Positions 7,863 through 16,414 of a DNA stretch of 64,000 nucleotides are shown piece after piece. The notes under the pieces are model-generated. The model was not told the origin of the DNA and searched no databases. It saw only the letters and a program-made list of their open reading frames with translations. The translations under genes and the position numbers were made by a program. This stretch comes from Enterocloster hominis (ex Liu et al. 2021). GTDB lineage: Bacteria > Bacillota > Clostridia > Lachnospirales > Lachnospiraceae. Each line of letters opens with the position of its first letter. Position 1 is the first letter of the stretch. The stretch is from the NCBI GenBank assembly GCA_014385265.1, contig JACRTJ010000025.1, positions 124,001-188,000 on the forward strand, written 5' to 3'.

Positions 7863-9191
7863 ATGGACTTAAGAGAACGGAAAGAGTTTGAAGCCCGGGT
7901 ACCGGAGATCGCAGCGGCTGTGGAAAAGAAGCCGGTTGGCTGGATCAATCCGCGCCTGGTATCCATGAAGGAGCTGCCAAAGGATCTGGCGGTGACGGTG
8001 GAGGATATTGACGATGCAGAGGCAAGGCTTGAGCGGTTCGCACCGTATATTATGAAGCAGTTCCCGGAAACTGAAAAGGACGGCGGACTGATCGAGTCTC
8101 CGTTTGTGGAGATCCCGAAGATGAAGGAGCTTTTAAAGGAGCGCCATGGCTGTGAGCTTGCCGGAAGGCTTTACTTAAAAGAGGACAGTCAGCTGGTCAT
8201 TGCCGGCTCCATCAAGGCCCGGGGCGGGATCTATGAGATCTTAAAGTATGCGGAGACCCTGGCCATTGAAAACGGGCTTTTAAAGACCACGGACGATTAT
8301 TCCATCCTGGCTTCCCAGGAATTTGTAGATTTCTTTGGACGTTATACGATCCAGGTAGGCTCCACAGGAAACCTGGGCTTAAGCATTGGTATCATCAGCG
8401 CGAAGCTGGGCTTTAAGGTCATTGTCCATATGTCCCATGACGCCAGACAGTGGAAGAAGGATCTTTTAAGGAGCAAGGGTGTCACGGTGAAGGAATATGA
8501 GTCCGATTATGGGGAAGCCGTAAAGCAGGGGCGGAAGGAATCCGACAGCGACCCCACCAGCTATTTTGTGGATGACGAAAATTCCAGGGATCTGTTCATG
8601 GGATACAGCGTGGCTCCCAGAAGGTTAAAGAAGCAGCTGGAGGCGGCCGGAGTTTTCGTGGACCAGGATCACCCGCTGTTCGTATATCTGCCCTGCGGCA
8701 TCGGAGGAGCGCCAGGCGGCATTGCCTATGGCTTAAAGACCGTGTTCGGTGACAATGTCCACTGCTTCTTTACAGAGCCGGTGGATTCCTGCTGTATGCT
8801 GTTGGGCATGGCCACGGGACTCCACGACCAGGTCTGCGTCCAGGATTTCGGCATCTCCGGAAAGACCCACGCCGACGGACTGGCAGTGGGACGGCCGTCC
8901 GCCTTTGTCGGCAAGTTCATGGAGCCCATGTTAAGCGGGATCTTTACCACCGGAGACGCAGTGCTCTATGATTATATGCGGGATCTGATGGAAGCAGAAG
9001 GTGTGTTCATCGAGCCCTCCTCCTGTGCCGCCTTTGCCTTTGCAGAGGTTCCGGAGCGTCTTGGGGATTACATTAAGAGCCAGGGACTGGAGGAAAAGCA
9101 GGAAAACATCACCCACATCGCCTGGGCCACCGGAGGAAGACTGGTGCCGGAGGATGTGAAAGAGGAATACGTCCACACCCATCTGGCCTGA
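7863..9191 (+). CDS. dsdA: D-serine dehydratase (D-serine ammonia-lyase)
   Basis: The protein has 442 residues, the same length as the E. coli enzyme. It is PLP-dependent and converts D-serine to pyruvate and ammonia in the cytoplasm. The PLP lysine is Lys118 in AGSIKARGG. The phosphate-binding glycine loop is at LPCGIGGAPGG, and VGSTGNLGLSIG and HMSHDARQWKK are typical of DsdA. A good ribosome site (AGGAGG) precedes it. The neighbours (aminopeptidase, antiporter) do not form the dsdC-dsdX arrangement of enterobacteria. It probably handles D-serine from wall turnover or the environment. Confidence 0.96.
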   Translation: MDLRERKEFEARVPEIAAAVEKKPVGWINPRLVSMKELPKDLAVTVEDIDDAEARLERFAPYIMKQFPETEKDGGLIESPFVEIPKMKELLKERHGCELAGRLYLKEDSQLVIAGSIKARGGIYEILKYAETLAIENGLLKTTDDYSILASQEFVDFFGRYTIQVGSTGNLGLSIGIISAKLGFKVIVHMSHDARQWKKDLLRSKGVTVKEYESDYGEAVKQGRKESDSDPTSYFVDDENSRDLFMGYSVAPRRLKKQLEAAGVFVDQDHPLFVYLPCGIGGAPGGIAYGLKTVFGDNVHCFFTEPVDSCCMLLGMATGLHDQVCVQDFGISGKTHADGLAVGRPSAFVGKFMEPMLSGIFTTGDAVLYDYMRDLMEAEGVFIEPSSCAAFAFAEVPERLGDYIKSQGLEEKQENITHIAWATGGRLVPEDVKEEYVHTHLA

Positions 9192-9192
9192 T

Positions 9193-9222
9193 CCCCGGCG
9201 GTCCGGCGTCCCGGACCGGGGA
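9193..9222 (+). terminator. GC-rich hairpin after dsdA
   Basis: CGGTCCGG cgtc CCGGACCG, extended by CCCC/GGGG, just after the dsdA stop. There is no T run, so terminator function is uncertain. Confidence 0.35.
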
Positions 9223-9302
9223 AGGACGAAACCCCTTGAAAAAGGGACGGCCGGATGGTAGAATATCAGTCGGAAAGCATGTAAATCATATAGGAGGAAA
9301 TC

Positions 9303-10613
9303 ATGTATAACAATTTAAACGAAGAGTTATTTGCATTTATTAAAAAAAGCCCCACCAGCTTCCATGCCATTGCCGCTATGGAAGAATATATGGAAAATGC
9401 CGGAGCTGAAAAGCTTTCCGAGGGCAGCGTATGGAACTTAAAGGAAGGCGGCACCTATTATGTGACAAGAAATAAATCCGCCATCATCGCGTTCCATGTT
9501 CCCTGTAAGGAATTTACCGGCTTCAATATCGCCGCCAGCCACAGTGATTCCCCGTCCTTAAAGATCAAGGAAGATCCGGAAATGAACGTGGAGAACCAGT
9601 ATGTAAAATTAAACGTGGAAAAATACGGCGGAATGCTCTGCGGACCGTGGTTTGACAGACCCCTTTCCGTGGCCGGCCGTGTGATCGTTCAGGATGGAAA
9701 TAAGCTGGAGACAAAGCTTGTGGACGTAGACCGGGATATTTTAATGCTCCCCAGCCTGGCTGTCCATATGAACCGGGACGTCAACGACGGATATAAGTAC
9801 AATTTCCAGAAGGACATGCTCCCCTTATTCCGGATGAATGGCTCCAAGACGGATTTCCTGTCCATGATCGCCGCTGAGGCAGGAGTGGAAAAGGAGAACA
9901 TCAAGGGCAGCGACCTGTTCCTTTACGACAGGATGGAAGGAAGAGTATGGGGCGCAGAGGATGAGTTCATCTCCGCACCGCGTCTGGATGACCTTCAGTG
10001 TGCCTTCACATCCATGAAGGGCTTTTTAAAGAGCCAGAGCGAGAAGAGCGTTTCTGTTCTCTGCGTGATGGACAACGAGGAAGTGGGCAGCGGCACGAAG
10101 CAGGGCGCAGGCTCCACCTTCCTTTACGACGTTCTCCGCCGGATCAACTTCTCCATGGGAAGAAGCGAGGAAGAATACTGGACAGCCGTGGCAGCCAGCT
10201 TCATGATCTCCGGCGACAACGGCCATGCGGTCCATCCCAACTATGCGGATAAGACAGATCCCACCAGCCGTCCGTACTTAAACGGCGGTATCGTGATCAA
10301 GCACAGCGCCAACCAGAAATATACCACCGACGCTGTTTCCGCAGCCGTAATGCGCTGTCTCTGCGACCGTGCAGGCGTGCCCTACCAGAACTTCTTAAAC
10401 CGCTCCGATATGTTAGGCGGCTCCACTCTGGGCAATATCTCCAACTCCAAGGTATCCTTAAATACCGTGGACATCGGACTGCCCCAGTTGGCAATGCATT
10501 CCTCTTATGAGACTGCAGGCGCTAAGGATATGGAGTATATGGTAAAAGCCTTCGAGGAATTCTATAAGTCCTCCATTTCCGTATCGGAAGACGGATCCTT
10601 TGAGATCCAGTAA
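9303..10613 (+). CDS. apeB: M18 family metallo-aminopeptidase
   Basis: The protein has 436 residues. It removes N-terminal residues from peptides in the cytoplasm using two metal ions. M18 landmarks are present: AASHSDSP (His80 and Asp82 in an HxD motif), [16 protein letters not shown] (acid pair), [11 protein letters not shown], and the C-terminal ligand region [12 protein letters not shown]. The start has TAGGAGG 7 bases upstream. It is probably transcribed separately from the antiporter gene because a hairpin lies between them. Together with the two M20 genes in this window it points to active peptide salvage. Confidence 0.94.
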   Translation: MYNNLNEELFAFIKKSPTSFHAIAAMEEYMENAGAEKLSEGSVWNLKEGGTYYVTRNKSAIIAFHVPCKEFTGFNIAASHSDSPSLKIKEDPEMNVENQYVKLNVEKYGGMLCGPWFDRPLSVAGRVIVQDGNKLETKLVDVDRDILMLPSLAVHMNRDVNDGYKYNFQKDMLPLFRMNGSKTDFLSMIAAEAGVEKENIKGSDLFLYDRMEGRVWGAEDEFISAPRLDDLQCAFTSMKGFLKSQSEKSVSVLCVMDNEEVGSGTKQGAGSTFLYDVLRRINFSMGRSEEEYWTAVAASFMISGDNGHAVHPNYADKTDPTSRPYLNGGIVIKHSANQKYTTDAVSAAVMRCLCDRAGVPYQNFLNRSDMLGGSTLGNISNSKVSLNTVDIGLPQLAMHSSYETAGAKDMEYMVKAFEEFYKSSISVSEDGSFEIQ

Positions 10614-10656
10614 ACACACTGGACAGATCCGGCAGCTTATTTTATACTGTATGCAA

Positions 10657-10700
10657 GGACAGAGGCCAGGACATCAAGTTTGTCCCCGGCCTCTGTATTT
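10657..10700 (+). terminator. Terminator after the M18 peptidase
   Basis: ACAGAGGCC (10659-10667) pairs with GGCCTCTGT (10688-10696), and a short T-rich tail (ATTTGATTT) follows. The antiporter gene starts only 20 bases later, so read-through or attenuation is possible. Confidence 0.6.
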
Positions 10701-10718
10701 GATTTACGGGAGGAAAAT

Positions 10719-12035
10719 ATGATGCTGGAAAACCTTGTGATGCTGGCCTTCGTGGCCGTTCTGATGTTCTGCGTGGCCTTTGGGGTCCCAACGGCCGCCG
10801 CCCTCATAGCGGGATATGTGATCTTTATCCTTTATGGGATGAAAAAGGGATATTCGGTCCCTTCACTTCTTAAAATGTCCTGGTCCGGTCTTGGTACTGT
10901 GATCCGGATCCTGTTTATCTTTCTTCTGATCGGAATCCTGACGGCCCTGTGGAGAGGCGCCGGGACCATTCCGGAGATCATCGCCGTTTCGGCGGGACTG
11001 ATCCATCCTTCGGGCTTTTTACTGCTGAGCTTCTTATTAAACTGTGCTGTTTCGGTGCTGACGGGCACATCCTTTGGCACGGCGGCCACCATGGGCGTGG
11101 TCTGTATGACCATGGGATCGGCCATGGGCGTGAATCCTCTGTTTACAGGCGGGGCGGTGGTATCGGGGATCTTTTTCGGGGACCGGTGCTCCCCGGTGTC
11201 CACCAGCGCTCTTCTGGTCAGTGAGCTGACCGGGACCGATCTGTACGGAAATATCCGCAGGATGCTCCGGTCCTGCCTGGTTCCTTTCGTTCTGACCTGT
11301 GCAGCCTATCTGGCCCTGGGGGCCTTTTCCAGAGGAGGAAGCGGAGCCATGGATGTGAAGACCATGTTCTCTGGACATTTTACCCTGCACTGGATCCTTC
11401 TGGTTCCGGCCCTTCTGATCCTGGTGATGGCGGCCTTCCGCGCAAAGGTGAAATATACCCTGCTGGCCAGTGCGGCAGCGGCGGCGGTGTGCTGTCTGGT
11501 ATTCCAGAAAATGACTGTTCATGAGCTCATAAGGCTCATGATCTTCGGATACAGGTCAGAGGACCCGCAGTTAGCGGCCATGATGAACGGAGGCGGCTTC
11601 CTTTCCATGGTCCAGGTGTCGGTGATCGTGGGGATCTCCTCGGCCTATGCGGGGATCTTTGAGGGTACCGGCCTTCTTCTGGGGATCAAAAGGTACGTGG
11701 AGGCCGTCAGCAGGAGGATCACGCCCTTCGGCGGGATCCTGGCAGTCTCTGTGGTCACCTCCATGATCTCCTTTAACCAGACCCTGGCGATCATTCTGAC
11801 CGACCAGCTCACAAAGGATGCGGAGCCGGACAAGGAAAAACGGGCCCTGGCCCTGGAGGACACGGTGGTCCTCATGGCGGCCCTGGTGCCCTGGTCCATT
11901 GCAGGAAACGTGCCCATTTCCACCATAGGCGCACCCATGGCCAGTCTGTGTCTGGCATTTTATCTGATCATTGTGCCATTGTGGAATTTTGCCCGGGCTT
12001 TGACGCAAAATCGTAAGAATTTTGAAAGAAACTGA
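10719..12035 (+). CDS. NhaC-family Na+/H+ antiporter
   Basis: The protein has 438 residues and about ten to twelve membrane helices. NhaC-type features include TSFGTAATMGVVCMTMGSAM, FFGDRCSPVSTSALL (the family's conserved charged and polar segment) and ITPFGGILAVSVVTSM. The start at 10719 is preceded by GGGAGG; ATG at 10722 is an alternative. It should exchange Na+, or organic ions in some relatives, for protons across the membrane. It is not in an obvious operon. Substrate beyond family level is not known. Confidence 0.9.
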   Translation: MMLENLVMLAFVAVLMFCVAFGVPTAAALIAGYVIFILYGMKKGYSVPSLLKMSWSGLGTVIRILFIFLLIGILTALWRGAGTIPEIIAVSAGLIHPSGFLLLSFLLNCAVSVLTGTSFGTAATMGVVCMTMGSAMGVNPLFTGGAVVSGIFFGDRCSPVSTSALLVSELTGTDLYGNIRRMLRSCLVPFVLTCAAYLALGAFSRGGSGAMDVKTMFSGHFTLHWILLVPALLILVMAAFRAKVKYTLLASAAAAAVCCLVFQKMTVHELIRLMIFGYRSEDPQLAAMMNGGGFLSMVQVSVIVGISSAYAGIFEGTGLLLGIKRYVEAVSRRITPFGGILAVSVVTSMISFNQTLAIILTDQLTKDAEPDKEKRALALEDTVVLMAALVPWSIAGNVPISTIGAPMASLCLAFYLIIVPLWNFARALTQNRKNFERN

Positions 12036-12132
12036 AAGGAAAACGCATAAGAATAGAAAAGTTCTCGTGTTATACTGAAGCTGACACTGAAAGAGAGAAA
12101 GAGAGAACAGCGCGGTGGGAGGACATACAGAC

Positions 12133-13590
12133 ATGAGACACGACGACAGAATGAATGAAACGGAAGGAAAAACACTGGCCCAGGGACAGGGAATGAATGT
12201 ACCCGGGGAGACGGAGACCAGAGAGGAAGCGGAAATGTCCAGGGAAAAAGGACAGGACGCGGAGGAGAAGGAGGCGGCCCCGGAAGCACCGCAGGAGGAC
12301 GCGGCCTTTGACCGGCAGCTGGAGGAGATGATGAACGGAACAGGAGGAAAGAAGGCCGGGAAGAAAAAGCGCGGAAAAAAGAAGTTTCTCCTGGCGGCGG
12401 CGGTCCTGGCAGTCCTGGGCATCGGAGCCGTAAAGGTCCTGGGCGGCAGCGAGCCCAGTCTTCCCACAGCAGCTACGGTGACGCCGGTGAGAAAGGAGAT
12501 CCAGAACCGGCTCTCGGTCAGCGGTCCGGTTTCCGGCACTGACAGCGTGGACGTGGTATCCAATCTCCATGCAGAGGTGCTGGAGATCCCTGTAAAGGAA
12601 GGCGATAAGGTCACAAAGGGACAGGTCCTGGCAGTCCTGGACGATACAGACCTGAAAAAGGAAGTGGCCATGGCAAAAAACGATTACGATCTGGCAGTGA
12701 GCACCTGCGCGGAGCAGGACCGGGACGCCAGGAACGGCTATGCCAAGGCGGTCCAGGATCTGAAAACGGCCCAGGACAATTATAACCGGACCAAGGTCCT
12801 CTATGACAGCGGGGACGTGCCCCTGGTGGATCTGGAAACGGCGGAAAACGGCTTAAACGATGCAAAGCGCCAGGCTGCCTCCTATGAGGTGAAGAATGGC
12901 CAGGCAGTGGCTGGGGATTCCTACCGGCTCCAGGTGGAAAAGGCCCGGTTTGAGTATGAGAAGAAGCAGGAGCAGCTGGCGGATACCCAGATCACCAGCC
13001 CCATCGACGGCACGGTGGTACGGGTCAACACCAAGGTGGGCCGGTTCGCCGATTCAGTGGAGGACTCGGAGCCTTTATTCATCATAGAAAATCTGGATGT
13101 TCTGGAAATGGAGATCAAGGTCAGCGAGTATTCCATCGGAAAGGTGGCTGTGGGCCAGGAGGCAGAGATCTCCGCAGATATCCTGGACGGAGAAACGGTC
13201 CGCGGCCAGGTGGTGTCCATTTCCCCCACCGGTGAGGAAAAGGGCGGCGGCTCCACCGAGCGGGTCATCCCCACAAAGGTGCGGATCATGGATGAGAACA
13301 CAAAGCTCATTGCCGGGATCACAGCCAAGGCCCAGATCGTCCTGGAGGAAAAGGAGGATGCCCTGACGGTGCCGGTGGCCGCCGTGACGGAACGGAACGG
13401 AGTTTCCATGGTGCTGGCAGTGAAGGACGGCATGATCCATGAGGTCCCTGTGCAGACCGGCATTGAGGGAGATGTGGAGCTGGAGATCCTTCCCGGCGAG
13501 GGCGAGGAGCTGGACGAGACGACCCAGATCGTGGCCGCTCCCTCTGAGGGCTTGACGGAGGGCATGGCCGTGACCGCCATGGCGCAGTAA
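12133..13590 (+). CDS. HlyD/MacA-type efflux adaptor (membrane fusion protein)
   Basis: The protein has 485 residues. The start at 12133 follows GGGAGG by 9 bases. An unusually long charged cytoplasmic N-terminus of about 75 residues (ending KKAGKKKRGKKKF) precedes one membrane helix (LLAAAVLAVLGIGAV). Outside come a biotinyl-lipoyl half (AEVLEIPVKEGDKVTKGQVLAVLDD), a short coiled-coil hairpin of about 90 residues, the second lipoyl half (DTQITSPIDGTVV) and a beta-barrel domain. It is the first gene of a three-gene MacAB-like export operon. The substrate is unknown: peptide, antibiotic or lipid are all possible. Confidence 0.9.
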   Translation: MRHDDRMNETEGKTLAQGQGMNVPGETETREEAEMSREKGQDAEEKEAAPEAPQEDAAFDRQLEEMMNGTGGKKAGKKKRGKKKFLLAAAVLAVLGIGAVKVLGGSEPSLPTAATVTPVRKEIQNRLSVSGPVSGTDSVDVVSNLHAEVLEIPVKEGDKVTKGQVLAVLDDTDLKKEVAMAKNDYDLAVSTCAEQDRDARNGYAKAVQDLKTAQDNYNRTKVLYDSGDVPLVDLETAENGLNDAKRQAASYEVKNGQAVAGDSYRLQVEKARFEYEKKQEQLADTQITSPIDGTVVRVNTKVGRFADSVEDSEPLFIIENLDVLEMEIKVSEYSIGKVAVGQEAEISADILDGETVRGQVVSISPTGEEKGGGSTERVIPTKVRIMDENTKLIAGITAKAQIVLEEKEDALTVPVAAVTERNGVSMVLAVKDGMIHEVPVQTGIEGDVELEILPGEGEELDETTQIVAAPSEGLTEGMAVTAMAQ

Positions 13591-13597
13591 GGGGGGA

Positions 13598-14410
13598 ATG
13601 GATGTGTTTGGAATCAGAGACAAAAAGCTTTCTCCCTATATGACAGAAAACGTCCATGAGGAGCTGATCCGCCTGGAAAACCTGGTGAAGATCTACGATA
13701 CCGGAGCCATTAAGGTCCTGGGGCTGAAAAAGATCAGCCTGACCATCCGGCGGGGGGAGTTTGTGGCCATCATGGGCCATTCCGGCTCGGGAAAATCCAC
13801 CCTCATGAATATCCTGGGCTGTCTGGACCGCCCCACCATGGGCCATTATTATCTGGACGGCATCGATACGGCGGAGCTGGATCCCAACGAGCTCTCGGCA
13901 GTGCGGAATTTAAAGATCGGATTCGTGTTCCAGTCCTTTAACCTGATCTCCAGGACCTCGGCCTTAAAGAATGTGGAGCTTCCCATGACCTATGCCCGGA
14001 TCCCCAAGAGGAAACGGGCGGAGCGGGCCATGGAGCTTCTGGAATGTGTGGGCCTGGGAGCCAGGGCAGACCACATGCCCAATGAAATGTCCGGAGGCCA
14101 GAGGCAGAGGGTGGCCATCGCCAGGGCTCTGGCCAACGAGCCGCCGCTGATCTTAGCCGACGAGCCCACGGGAAACCTGGATACGGCGGCTTCCATTGAG
14201 ATCATGGAGATTTTTTCAGAGCTCCATAAGGCCGGAGCCACGGTGGTGGTGGTGACCCATGAGGAAAATATCGCCGCCTTCACGGACCGGATCATCCGGT
14301 TTTCCGACGGCCAGATCATCAGCGATGAGAAAAACTTAAATCCCACGCCTGGCAGCGGAGTGATCCACACCCGGGGACTTTACGGGAGAAAGGGGGAGGC
14401 CGTATGCTGA
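13598..14410 (+). CDS. MacB/LolD-type ABC transporter ATPase
   Basis: The protein has 270 residues. The nucleotide-binding domain is complete: Walker A GHSGSGKST, Q-loop FVFQSFN, signature MSGGQRQRVAIARAL, Walker B LILADEPTGNLD and switch His in VVVTHEE. The FtsX-associated type is supported by the downstream permease. A C-terminal extension of about 25 residues follows the domain. It begins 7 bases after the adaptor gene and overlaps the permease gene by 7 bases, so the three are co-translated. Confidence 0.95.
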   Translation: MDVFGIRDKKLSPYMTENVHEELIRLENLVKIYDTGAIKVLGLKKISLTIRRGEFVAIMGHSGSGKSTLMNILGCLDRPTMGHYYLDGIDTAELDPNELSAVRNLKIGFVFQSFNLISRTSALKNVELPMTYARIPKRKRAERAMELLECVGLGARADHMPNEMSGGQRQRVAIARALANEPPLILADEPTGNLDTAASIEIMEIFSELHKAGATVVVVTHEENIAAFTDRIIRFSDGQIISDEKNLNPTPGSGVIHTRGLYGRKGEAVC

Positions 14411-15615
14411 TCGAAAATATGGCCATGGCCTTCCACGCCATAAAGGCCAATAAGATGCGTTCCTTCCTCACCATGCTGGGCATCATCATCGGCATTGGCT
14501 CTGTGATCTCCATTGTGTCCATCGGCGATACCATGCGGGGACTGTTCCAGGATCTTTATAAGGACGTGGGGATCACCCAGGCCTATGTCCAGATCGGCTA
14601 CTGGATCGATGATGTGCGTATGACCGATTATTTCACCCTGGATGATCTGGATAAGATCAAAGAGGTATTCGGGGACGAGATCGCCTATATCGACAGCAGC
14701 GCGTACCTGAGTACGGACGTACAGGCTGGCCGGACCAAAATGAAGTTTGAATTTACCGGCATCGACTATAATTACCAGGATGTACAGCCAGTGGATGTGA
14801 TCTACGGCCGCTATCTCAACGAGGGAGATGTGCTGGGCCGGAGGAAAAACCTGGTGATGGAGGCAAAAAGCGCCGAGAAGCTGTTCGGAACGGAAAATGC
14901 CGTGGGGAAAAGCCTGCGGATGACCGTTTACGGGGAGACGGACGAGTATACGGTGGTGGGCGTTTACAAAAAAGAGATGAACGCCTTCCAGGCGCTGATG
15001 ATGGGGACTGGGAGCGATACGGGGGCGGCCTTTATCCCCTATACGATCCTCACCTGGCCCAATGATAACTTTTACTCCTGCCGTCTGTTCGCGGCGGACG
15101 ATGTGGATATGACGGATTTTATGAACCGGCTCATGGCGTATATTGCCAAACAGAAGGACAGGAAGCCCGAGGACTTTTACAGCCAGACGGCGGTGGATGA
15201 GATGGGCAGTGTGGACAGTATGATGGGAGCCCTGTCGGCGGCTGTGGGCGGGATCGCAGCCATTTCTCTCCTGGTGGGAGGCATCGGCATTATGAACATC
15301 ATGCTGGTCTCCGTTACAGAGCGGACCCGGGAGATCGGGATCCGGAAGGCTCTGGGAGCCAGGACCCGGGACGTGCTGATCCAGTTCCTGACAGAATCGG
15401 CGATCCTCTCGGCCTGCGGCGGCATCATCGGCGTGGTGCTGGCGGTGAGCGTGGTATCCCTGGGCGGCATGGCCCTGGGACTTCCAGTGGTCATAAAGCC
15501 TGGGATCATTTTCCTGGCTGTGGGATTCTCCGCGGTGGTGGGAATTTTCTTCGGGATCTATCCGGCCTCCCGGGCGGCCAAGGCAGATCCCATTGACGCT
15601 CTGCGGTACGAATAA
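14404..15615 (+). CDS. MacB-type ABC permease (FtsX domain)
   Basis: The protein has 403 residues. An N-terminal helix (residues about 20-45, MLGIIIGIGSVISIVSIGD) is followed by a large extracellular MacB core and three C-terminal helices. The FtsX hallmark TERTREIGIRKALGA precedes the second helix, and the C-terminus is YPASRAAKADPIDALRYE. MacB-type permeases work as dimers with an ATPase and the HlyD-type adaptor, using ATP to drive substrate out. It is the last gene of the operon and is closed by the terminator at 15638. Confidence 0.94.
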   Translation: MLIENMAMAFHAIKANKMRSFLTMLGIIIGIGSVISIVSIGDTMRGLFQDLYKDVGITQAYVQIGYWIDDVRMTDYFTLDDLDKIKEVFGDEIAYIDSSAYLSTDVQAGRTKMKFEFTGIDYNYQDVQPVDVIYGRYLNEGDVLGRRKNLVMEAKSAEKLFGTENAVGKSLRMTVYGETDEYTVVGVYKKEMNAFQALMMGTGSDTGAAFIPYTILTWPNDNFYSCRLFAADDVDMTDFMNRLMAYIAKQKDRKPEDFYSQTAVDEMGSVDSMMGALSAAVGGIAAISLLVGGIGIMNIMLVSVTERTREIGIRKALGARTRDVLIQFLTESAILSACGGIIGVVLAVSVVSLGGMALGLPVVIKPGIIFLAVGFSAVVGIFFGIYPASRAAKADPIDALRYE

Positions 15616-15637
15616 AAATAAAAGAAGCTGTTTTGCT

Positions 15638-15664
15638 GGGACCGGCCGGAAGGCCGGTCCTTTT
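15638..15664 (+). terminator. Terminator of the MacAB-like operon
   Basis: Stem GGACCGGCC, GGAA tetraloop, GGCCGGTCC, then TTTT. Confidence 0.88.
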
Positions 15665-15747
15665 GCAGACAGGGGATGCGTACCCGCCTTATGGGGCGCA
15701 CCTTAGCTTCACAGTGCACTAGTCAACGAAAAGTAGATTGTGGCGTA

Positions 15748-15858
15748 TTACTGCGCAGAAGAACGAGAAATGTGATATTCCTTTTCTGCGTCATGAACGG
15801 TTATTTCACCTTCTACAATTCTTCTCCCAATGAGTATGCGTTCTTCTTTGGTAAGCAT
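15748..15858 (-). pseudogene. Truncated transposase OrfA-like HTH fragment
   Basis: A 36-codon frame reads MLTKEERILIGRRIVEGE and then TVHDAEKEYHISRSSAQ before a stop. This resembles the N-terminal helix-turn-helix of IS3/IS150-type OrfA proteins. A good ribosome site (GGAGG, 8 bases away) precedes it. The rest of the OrfA and all of OrfB are absent. The lower-GC composition differs from the neighbouring genes. It is most likely the stub of a decayed insertion sequence. Confidence 0.55.
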
Positions 15859-15971
15859 ATGTGATACCTCCTGTATAATATAAGAATCTATAGAATAAAA
15901 GACTATTTCTATTGTCTACTATTTTTTGGAGGTGTCTACTTTTATCTTACCACTTCACGCAGGCCCTGTTG

Positions 15972-16143
15972 TTGGGCATAGAATAGACTTTTTTTCTGCT
16001 ATGCCCAAAATTCCTGCAGTTTTTGGGCATATACAGGGAAAAAAGAGAGATATGTCCAATCCCGCAGGAAGATCCGATGAAAATCCAGGATTTCTGTACG
16101 ATTTTTGGGCATCATGGAAAAAAGGGGGGATTTTTGCCCAAAA
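15972..16143. repeat. Cluster of alternating TTTTGGGCAT / ATGCCCAAAA repeats
   Basis: Five copies occur in 170 bases: TTGGGCATAG (15972-15981), CTATGCCCAA (15999-16008, overlapping ATGCCCAAAA 16001-16010), TTTTGGGCAT (16021-16030), TTTTGGGCAT (16103-16112) and TGCCCAAAA (16135-16143). The inverted pairs form 10-bp hairpins. This could be the end of a lost mobile element or a protein-binding array. Confidence 0.6.
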
Positions 16144-16200
16144 TTTTTGACGATACGAGAGGGGGGAATATGAAACTAGGAGAGCATATGGTTGGCAGGC

Positions 16201-16248
16201 CGGAGAATGGGAGAGCCGGAGAATGGGAGAGTCGGGGAATGGGGAGAG
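16201..16248. repeat. Three 16-bp purine-rich tandem repeats
   Basis: Units start at 16201, 16217 and 16233. The first two differ only in the last base and the third has two further A-to-G changes. No coding frame supports a gene here. Confidence 0.7.
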
Positions 16249-16328
16249 GAAAATTAGAGAGGGCAGAAAGATGTGGAGGGGCAGATCTGCGGCATAATTC
16301 CCTTTCGCCGCATGGCGATCCCCACAGA

Positions 16329-16375
16329 GCGTTTTTTATGTCATAGGGCGCACTTCTCGATGACATAAAAAACGC
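16329..16375. repeat. Perfect 16-bp inverted repeat
   Basis: GCGTTTTTTATGTCAT (16329-16344) and ATGACATAAAAAACGC (16360-16375) flank a 15-base loop. It sits directly beyond the terminator of the minus-strand wall protein and overlaps its T run. Confidence 0.85.
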
Positions 16376-16395
16376 CCGGGACAAAGCCCGGGCGG
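16369..16395 (-). terminator. Terminator of the wall-binding protein gene
   Basis: On the minus strand CGCCCGGG ctttgt CCCGGGCG is followed by TTTTTT, about 20 bases after the stop. Confidence 0.9.
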
Positions 16396-16414
16396 ATGAA
16401 ACAAGATCTGTTTT

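Larger units (their letters stand above)
15665..16328. other. Gene-free stretch between the efflux operon and the wall protein
   Basis: Apart from the transposase stub, the TTTTGGGCAT cluster and the purine repeats, nothing in this stretch looks like a gene. The open frames here have no credible ribosome site or family resemblance. Composition is patchy: AT-rich near 15780-15950 and purine-rich near 16160-16270. Confidence 0.6.

Noticed and set aside
15676..15864. Plus-strand open frame over the transposase stub
   Set aside because: No ribosome site or family match; the minus-strand fragment fits a known HTH type.
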